Notes under the pieces: generated by a model
Told to the model about the DNA's origin: nothing
Databases searched by the model: none
Seen by the model: only the letters and a program-made list of their open reading frames with translations
Shown: positions 59,134-64,000 of the stretch, one piece after another
How positions within the stretch are numbered: the first letter of the stretch is position 1
Layout of the letters: each line of letters begins with the position of its first letter
Made by a program: the position numbers and the translations under genes
DNA from: Thermosporothrix hazakensis
GTDB taxonomy: Bacteria; Chloroflexota; Ktedonobacteria; Ktedonobacterales; Ktedonobacteraceae
Assembly: GCF_003253565.1 (NCBI RefSeq)
Contig: NZ_QKUF01000001.1
Span: 267,867-331,866 of the forward strand
Length of the DNA stretch: 64,000 bases
Direction: 5' to 3'

Positions 59134-60678
59134 ATGGTACGACTGGCAGGCTGGATTACTGGCGAACAGGTTCCTGAAGATATTATTCGTGAGGCTCTGG
59201 AAGCAATGGGGACAGTGCTTGGTAGACATGGGACAGAGCCAACCTATAGCATTACTCCCGGCGCAGGACTGTTGACCTGTGTCGATCCTGCATATGCAGC
59301 ACCCCAACGACACGAACCGCCTCTCCTCGACTGGGTGCCCGAACATCGCACGCTTACCTATCGCCGCCCCCTGAACGGTCAGCATGTGCTCTATTTTCTG
59401 CAAGATTGGCCCGCACAGGGGAATCTGGTCTTTGCCAGCGAGATCAAGGCGCTGCTGGCGCTCAACCCGCCACGTCGGCTCAACCTTGCAGCCCTGGCAG
59501 CGCTGCAACACTACGGCTTTCTGCCCGCCCCTTTGACCGCCTTTCGAGATATTCAGGTTGTGCCCGCAGGTGCGCTCCTTCGCTGGCAGCGTGGTAAAGT
59601 AGTCCTCAATCGAACAAGCGATCTCCTTCCAAAGGAGCTGGCCGAGGTCCCACTTGAAGAGCTCTATGACCAGCTTCAGCAGGCTACGACCGAGTATCTT
59701 TCCCCCGAACTGTTGCCCGTGGGTCTGGGAAGCGGAGGAAGCGCCTCAACCCTGGCGATTGCTCTCGCTGCCCATCTGCGCCCCTTTACCGTCGCCTCAA
59801 TCGGCTGGAAGAAGCATGGTCCAGAATGGCAAATTGCCGAGCAGGTTGCAGAAGCCTGTGGCCTGCCCTGGCTGGCAGTTGGCAGAGTCGATCACCCGGA
59901 CTACTGGGCCGCCACTATCGCCAGCCTGGAAAGCCCCTGTGTTGATGATACGGCGCTCACGCTCCATCAACTCCTGCATACGGCTGCCGTCGAGACACAG
60001 GCCCGTATCGCGCTTTCCGGGCTTGGTGCACGCCTGCTGCTTGGCGAACCAAAGCGCCCCACGAAAAGCAACGGCACACACTCTGAAAACCTTTTTTCGT
60101 ACTATAAGAAGCAGCTCGGCATGACCACCGGCTCACTCTGGACGCAAGATGCCACTCGCATGCTTGAGGCTGAAACTGCCTGGGAAAAGACGTTATACGC
60201 TCGCAAGCTGGAACGTGCTGCCGGAAAGCTGGATGATCCGACCGCCTACCTTGAGTTGCACATGCGCCTTCCCGACCAGGTGGTGACACCGGCTCAACAT
60301 CTGGCCTCACAGGAACAAATGGCTCTGCGCTCTCCTTATCTGCATCCGCATGTCATGCCACTACTGGTTCAGCTCTCACAAAAAACTCAAGCCTATACAC
60401 GGCGCGATCACCCCATTGCCCATCTGGTCAGAAAGCACGTCGCCAAAGGATTAGAAGCCAGATCCTCGCTCTCGCTTCATGGGCCCGTGACAACGCCGGA
60501 GAACCTGGAGCTGGTATATGATCTGATCGGGCCTGCGGCACTCCGTCAGACCGGTCTCTTTGATCCTGAAGCGCTCAAGGCCATACTCAAGCGACCTCAG
60601 ACGGAAGAACATCGGAGAAAGCTGCTGCTCGTGTTTACCACACAGCTCTTTCTGCGTATCTTTCACGTGAGTATCTAG
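59134..60678 (+). CDS. asparagine-synthetase-like protein lacking key catalytic residues
   Basis: A 514-aa protein with the two-domain layout of AsnB-type enzymes. The N-terminal glutaminase-like domain (about 1-160) starts MVRLAGW instead of MCGIAG, so the glutamine-hydrolysing Cys2 is absent. The synthetase domain begins near 175. Its ATP-binding PP-loop reads GSGGSAST (199-206), with Ala204 where SGGxDS has the essential Asp. Both activities are therefore in doubt. Later segments (ALRSPYLHPHVMPL, YTRRDHPIAHLVRKHVAKGL) follow the AsnB pattern. GAAGAGG precedes the ATG. It may be a scaffold or a regulator. Confidence 0.75.
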   Translation: MVRLAGWITGEQVPEDIIREALEAMGTVLGRHGTEPTYSITPGAGLLTCVDPAYAAPQRHEPPLLDWVPEHRTLTYRRPLNGQHVLYFLQDWPAQGNLVFASEIKALLALNPPRRLNLAALAALQHYGFLPAPLTAFRDIQVVPAGALLRWQRGKVVLNRTSDLLPKELAEVPLEELYDQLQQATTEYLSPELLPVGLGSGGSASTLAIALAAHLRPFTVASIGWKKHGPEWQIAEQVAEACGLPWLAVGRVDHPDYWAATIASLESPCVDDTALTLHQLLHTAAVETQARIALSGLGARLLLGEPKRPTKSNGTHSENLFSYYKKQLGMTTGSLWTQDATRMLEAETAWEKTLYARKLERAAGKLDDPTAYLELHMRLPDQVVTPAQHLASQEQMALRSPYLHPHVMPLLVQLSQKTQAYTRRDHPIAHLVRKHVAKGLEARSSLSLHGPVTTPENLELVYDLIGPAALRQTGLFDPEALKAILKRPQTEEHRRKLLLVFTTQLFLRIFHVSI

Positions 60679-60771
60679 CAGGCAATAAAACGATAGCCCC
60701 ATGCAAAACGGCGAAGGCCCCAGGGACGTGAAAGCAAGAGAGCATGCAACAGGGAGCAAATCCACGCTTAT

Positions 60772-60800
60772 TGGACAGTTAGTGCAGTGGAGAGTATGAT
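60772..60800 (+). promoter_or_regulatory. promoter of the UPF0173 hydrolase gene
   Basis: TGGACA (60772-60777), 17 bp, TATGAT (60795-60800), about 70 bp upstream of the ATG. Confidence 0.65.
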
Positions 60801-60868
60801 AAAAGGGGAGGCCTTCCTGTAGCGGCACTCTCAGAAAATCAATGACTGCAACCGACGAAAGGAGCGTT

Positions 60869-61582
60869 ATGACACTACAATTGCAAGGGGCAAAAATTAC
60901 CTGGCTTGGTCATGCCACATTCAAAATCACAACCCCATCAAACAAGGTTATTTTGATCGATCCCTGGCTAGAGCATAACCCCGCCTGCCCGGCAGAGGCG
61001 CGCAAGTTTGAGCACCTCGACCTGATACTTGCCACCCATGGGCATTCCGACCATATCGGGGATGCTGTGGCAACCGCAAAGCAGTATAAGCCGCAGGTCA
61101 TCGCTATCGTTGAGCTTGCGAACTGGCTTTCCAGCAAGGGCGTCGAAAACACGATCGGGATCAATAAAGGCGGTAGTGTGGTCATCGACAATATCACGAT
61201 CAGCATGACTCACGCGCTACACACCTCCGGGCTTGAGGATGGCTCTTATGGAGGCGAACCAGCAGGCTATGTGATAGAGCTTGAGAATGGTCTGAAGATC
61301 TACCATGCAGGCGACACCATGCCATTCACTGATATGCAGATTATTCGCGAACTCTATGCACCTGATATCGCGATGCTACCTATCGGCGATTTCTTCACGA
61401 TGGGCCCCCGCGGGGCAGCGCTGGCAACCCGGCTGCTCGGCGTCAAGCATGTGATTCCGATGCACTATGCCACCTTCCCGGTTCTGCGCGGCACCCCTGC
61501 CGAGCTACGCGAGGAACTGGGTAAACTCGGTCTGGATCAGGTTGAAGTCATCGAAATGAAGCCCGGCCAGACCATCAGCTAG
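60869..61582 (+). CDS. UPF0173 metal-dependent hydrolase (metallo-beta-lactamase fold)
   Basis: A 237-aa hydrolase. The metal-binding motif is THGHSDHIGD (about 56-65), with further ligands in MTHALHTSG (about 113-121), HAGDT (about 148-152) and PMHYATFP (about 203-210). Members of UPF0173 are uncharacterised. AAAGGAG precedes the ATG at 60869, whereas an ATG at 60842 in frame lacks it. It stands alone between a promoter and a convergent hairpin. Confidence 0.9.
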   Translation: MTLQLQGAKITWLGHATFKITTPSNKVILIDPWLEHNPACPAEARKFEHLDLILATHGHSDHIGDAVATAKQYKPQVIAIVELANWLSSKGVENTIGINKGGSVVIDNITISMTHALHTSGLEDGSYGGEPAGYVIELENGLKIYHAGDTMPFTDMQIIRELYAPDIAMLPIGDFFTMGPRGAALATRLLGVKHVIPMHYATFPVLRGTPAELREELGKLGLDQVEVIEMKPGQTIS

Positions 61583-61594
61583 AGTTCATACAAA

Positions 61595-61621
61595 CACCTC
61601 CAGGGGCTTTCCCTGGAGGTG
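61595..61621. terminator. hairpin between convergent hydrolase and acyl-CoA ligase genes
   Basis: CACCTCCAGGG (61595-61605) pairs perfectly with CCCTGGAGGTG (61611-61621). There is no strong T-run on either side. Confidence 0.7.
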
Positions 61622-61629
61622 CGGACTGC

Positions 61630-63252
61630 TTAATCCAGCGGATAGGTTTCAAAGCGCTGGCGCAGCACCTTCTTATCGAACTTGCCTACACTGGTCTTCG
61701 GAATCGCTTCCACAAAAATGATCGCATCGGGGAGCGCCCATTTCGCCACCTTCGGGCGAAGATGCTCAAAGAGCTCCTCCGTAGTAATCTGGTCCGCGTA
61801 TTCTGGCTTTGGCACGACACAGGCAAGCGGGCGCTCCCCCCACTTTGGATGAGGCACACCGATCACACAGGCCTCAAGCACCTTCGGATGGCCCATAATC
61901 AGGCCCTCAAGCTCGACAGACGAGATCCACTCACCGCCCGACTTGACCAGATCTTTCGTGCGGTCGACAAGCTGTAACATCCCGTTCTCATCGACCACAG
62001 CCACATCTCCCGTACGCAACCAGCCATCCGCGAACCTGGCAGCGGACCCGGTATCTTTGTAGTAGGCACGGGCTACCCAGGGCCCTCGCACCTGCAACTC
62101 TCCATAGCTCCGCCCATCCCAGGGCACTTGCTGACCGGTCTCCATATCCACAACGCGAAAATCCACACAGGCCGAGATGGTTCCCTGCGTGGCCTTGACC
62201 CGAAAGAGCTCGTCCAGCGACTGTTCAGCCTGTAAGCGCCGCGGACGGGCCATACTGGCCAGCGGAGAGGTTTCGGTCATTCCCCAGGCATGCAACAGAT
62301 TGATCCCTTTGCGCGCCAGTCCCTCAATCAGACTCCGGGGCGCCGCTGACCCACCACAATAAATGGCGCGCAAGGCCGAGAGGTCATACTGCTCTCTTTC
62401 CAGCAGATGCAACAGCCCGATCCAGATAGTGGGAACTCCGGCGCTGATCGTTACATGCTGGCTCTCCATCAGCCGGGCCAGCCGTGCAGGGTCCAGAAAG
62501 CGCCCCGGAAACACAAGGCTGGTCCCGGTGAAGGCTGCGGCATGCGGGATTCCCCAGGCGTTGGCGTGAAACATCGGCACAACTGGCAACGCCACATCCT
62601 GCTCACAAAGCCCCATGCCATCAGCCAGGCAAACACCAAGCGAGTGCAGGAAAATCGAGCGGTGACTGTAGACAACGCCCTTCGGGTTCCCGGTCGTTCC
62701 CGAGGTATAGCACATCGCGGCGGCGGTATCTTCCTCAAGCTGCGGCCATTCGTACACAGCAGGTTGCCCGGCCAGGAACGCTTCATAATCAACAGCCGGC
62801 TGTAGGGCCCCGGTACCATATGGCGCTTCTCCCATAATGACATAGAGTTGGACAGAGGGAAGCTGTGGAGCCAGTTTTTCCAGGAGGGGAACAAGGTCGC
62901 CATCGACGAAAATAAACTTATCTTCGGCCTCATTGATAATATACAGCAATTGGTCGACAAAAAGGCGAATATTGAGGGTATGCAGGACCGCCCCCATGCA
63001 GGGAACCGCGTAGTAGAGCTCAAAATGACGATACGTGTTCCAGCCAAAAGTAGCCACTCGATCACCCTGCTGCACGCCCGCCTGTCGCAGTGCGTTCGCC
63101 AGTTGCATCACCCGCTCACCCCACTCTTTGTAGGTGTAGCAGTGGGGCTCTCCCTCGGTCTGGGTGACAATCGTATTCCGCGAAAAAATGGTCGTTGCAC
63201 GCGTAAAGGCATGTTGCAGAGTGAGAGGGTAATTCATCATTAACCCTTGCAT
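61630..63252 (-). CDS. fatty-acid/acyl-CoA synthetase (AMP-binding)
   Basis: A 540-aa adenylate-forming ligase. The P-loop is YTSGTTGNPKGVVYSH (about 182-197), the A5 motif is AWGMTETSPL (about 325-334) and the A8 region is LRTGDVAVVDENGML with KSGGEWISSVELE. The catalytic C-terminal Lys lies in PKTSVGKFDKK (about 520-530). The pattern matches the medium/long-chain fatty-acid-CoA ligase group. GAGGAGG precedes the ATG. The substrate chain length is not readable from sequence. Confidence 0.92.
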   Translation of the reverse strand: MQGLMMNYPLTLQHAFTRATTIFSRNTIVTQTEGEPHCYTYKEWGERVMQLANALRQAGVQQGDRVATFGWNTYRHFELYYAVPCMGAVLHTLNIRLFVDQLLYIINEAEDKFIFVDGDLVPLLEKLAPQLPSVQLYVIMGEAPYGTGALQPAVDYEAFLAGQPAVYEWPQLEEDTAAAMCYTSGTTGNPKGVVYSHRSIFLHSLGVCLADGMGLCEQDVALPVVPMFHANAWGIPHAAAFTGTSLVFPGRFLDPARLARLMESQHVTISAGVPTIWIGLLHLLEREQYDLSALRAIYCGGSAAPRSLIEGLARKGINLLHAWGMTETSPLASMARPRRLQAEQSLDELFRVKATQGTISACVDFRVVDMETGQQVPWDGRSYGELQVRGPWVARAYYKDTGSAARFADGWLRTGDVAVVDENGMLQLVDRTKDLVKSGGEWISSVELEGLIMGHPKVLEACVIGVPHPKWGERPLACVVPKPEYADQITTEELFEHLRPKVAKWALPDAIIFVEAIPKTSVGKFDKKVLRQRFETYPLD

Positions 63253-63363
63253 GTTTTCCTCCTCGCCTGGTAAACAGCCAGAATATGCGACGATCTACAC
63301 GCAAGATTATATCATTACCCTCTCAAAATATCGATTGCTACAGCATATTCACATACAGCAATC

Positions 63364-64000
63364 TTATGGATGGTCTATCCCCTCTATTTCACCCTTCGAT
63401 CGTTTATCCCCATGTGCAGCCGCCCACCGGAGCGCCTCACCGGTCAGGTACACCGAACCCGTCACGCAGACCAGCGCATCGGTTCCGGCCTGACGCACTG
63501 CGAGATCAATGGCTGCGCTACTTGGCTCCGCGCGAAACAGCTTCACCCGGGGAGCGTACTCCTGAAAGAGCGCTTCCAGTTCCGCGACAGGAGTGGCACG
63601 CGGATTCTGGACCGCCGTCAGTACAACCGTATCCACATCGGCCAGCGCGCGCACCATGCCGGACTGATCCTTATCGCGCAACGTCCCGAGGACCATCACC
63701 AGCCGCCGCGGTTCAAAGGAAGTATGAATTGCCTGAAGCAGCTTTTGCAGCGAATCGGTATTGTGGGCCGCATCCACCACAATCGTCGGATGCTGTCCGA
63801 CAACCTGAATGCGTCCTGGCCAATGCACCGAGCGCAGGCCCTCGCGAAGCGCGGCCTCATCCCAGACAATTCCTTTCTGGCGCAACTGTTCCAACGTTGC
63901 CAGCGCCGCCGTCGCATTCTCAAGCTGATGCTCACCCGCCAGCGCCAGTTCAAGATCAGAATAGACATGCTCAGGCGTCCAGACCGTAAAGATCTGATGC
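63364..64000 (-). CDS. folC: folylpolyglutamate synthase/dihydrofolate synthase (5' end cut by window)
   Basis: The minus-strand frame is open from the right edge to a stop at 63364, giving about 212 codons: the C-terminal half of a Mur-ligase-type FolC. LALAGEHQLENATAALA near the edge, WPGRIQVVG, TIVVDAAHNTDSLQ (the HN-type substrate-binding motif) and LVMVLGTLRDKDQSGM are diagnostic. FolC adds glutamate to folates (and, in many bacteria, to dihydropteroate). The ATP P-loop lies beyond the window. The C-terminus contains VTGSVYLTGEAL, as usual. Confidence 0.93.
   Translation of the reverse strand, partial: HQIFTVWTPEHVYSDLELALAGEHQLENATAALATLEQLRQKGIVWDEAALREGLRSVHWPGRIQVVGQHPTIVVDAAHNTDSLQKLLQAIHTSFEPRRLVMVLGTLRDKDQSGMVRALADVDTVVLTAVQNPRATPVAELEALFQEYAPRVKLFRAEPSSAAIDLAVRQAGTDALVCVTGSVYLTGEALRWAAAHGDKRSKGEIEGIDHP

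Noticed and set aside
57945..60678. Lasso-peptide-type cluster (C39 peptidase plus asparagine-synthetase homologue)
   Set aside because: The two genes are on opposite strands, the synthetase homologue lacks PP-loop residues needed for cyclisation, the C39 protein is a membrane-bound general type, and no precursor-like short gene was found in the 262-bp gap.
1..64000. CRISPR arrays, insertion sequences, prophage
   Set aside because: No regularly spaced repeat series, transposase or phage structural gene was seen on either strand.

Overview
The window is a gene-dense bacterial chromosome segment of moderately high GC. The mix of families suggests a Chloroflexota bacterium, most likely of the class Ktedonobacteria. 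Supporting families are a DUF151 bifunctional-nuclease protein, a DUF6483 protein, an LLM F420-type oxidoreductase, a PucR regulator, a Ser/Thr-kinase-like protein, two ECF-type sigma factors and a UPF0104 flippase. This placement is inferred from gene content and was not tested against a database. No CRISPR array, insertion sequence, prophage or rRNA operon was seen. Both edges cut genes: trpS on the left (3' end missing) and folC on the right (5' end missing).

Layout. 1-1.4 kb: trpS on the minus strand behind a T-box leader whose specifier reads UGG. 1.4-7.7 kb: a LysM/SLT lytic transglycosylase, a DtxR/MntR regulator, an O-antigen-ligase-like membrane protein, a PadR regulator with symmetric sites inside its own promoter, a kinase-fold protein lacking the catalytic Asp, and an orphan gluconate-dehydrogenase-subunit-3-like protein. 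7.9-12.7 kb: purU, an orphan sensor kinase, a Sua5/TsaC-type tRNA-modification enzyme, a clear tRNA-Sec gene and a HAD phosphatase. 13-15.5 kb: a phenylacetate-CoA ligase and an aldo/keto reductase. 15.5-18.9 kb: two minus-strand regulatory units, HTH protein plus sigma factor, and ECF sigma plus a 121-aa protein plus an MscS-like channel. 19-23.8 kb: a Na/Pi cotransporter with an 11-bp-periodic PHO-like box upstream, miaB, a TPR protein and a 34-aa very basic protein. 24-33.4 kb: PucR regulator, Rieske oxygenase, the metQNI methionine importer, a two-gene ABC exporter and an LLM oxidoreductase.

33.5-46.7 kb: DedA, a disordered-tail membrane protein, lexA diverging from a DUF151 protein, YggT, lysA, a TPR membrane protein, an SDR, gltX, DUF6483, a CPBP protease and an ornithine-cyclodeaminase homologue. 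46.8-50.6 kb: a surface-glycan set of UDP-glucuronate decarboxylase (TTG start), a second O-antigen ligase and an overlapping UPF0104 flippase. 50.7-52 kb: rpsU, ybeY and dgkA. 52-64 kb: a THUMP methyltransferase, a HEAT-repeat AlkD-like protein, MerR regulator plus MFS exporter plus lipoate-ligase-like protein, a PIG-L deacetylase, a C39 peptidase, a degenerate asparagine-synthetase homologue, a UPF0173 hydrolase, an acyl-CoA ligase and folC.

Most of the window is housekeeping (translation, tRNA modification, cofactor and amino-acid metabolism, SOS control) mixed with envelope and stress regulation. The least ordinary items are the tRNA-Sec gene without selenoprotein genes nearby, two predicted pseudoenzymes (kinase and asparagine synthetase), the ECF/121-aa/MscS operon, the PHO-like box beside a multi-hairpin intergenic segment, and the 34-aa basic protein.
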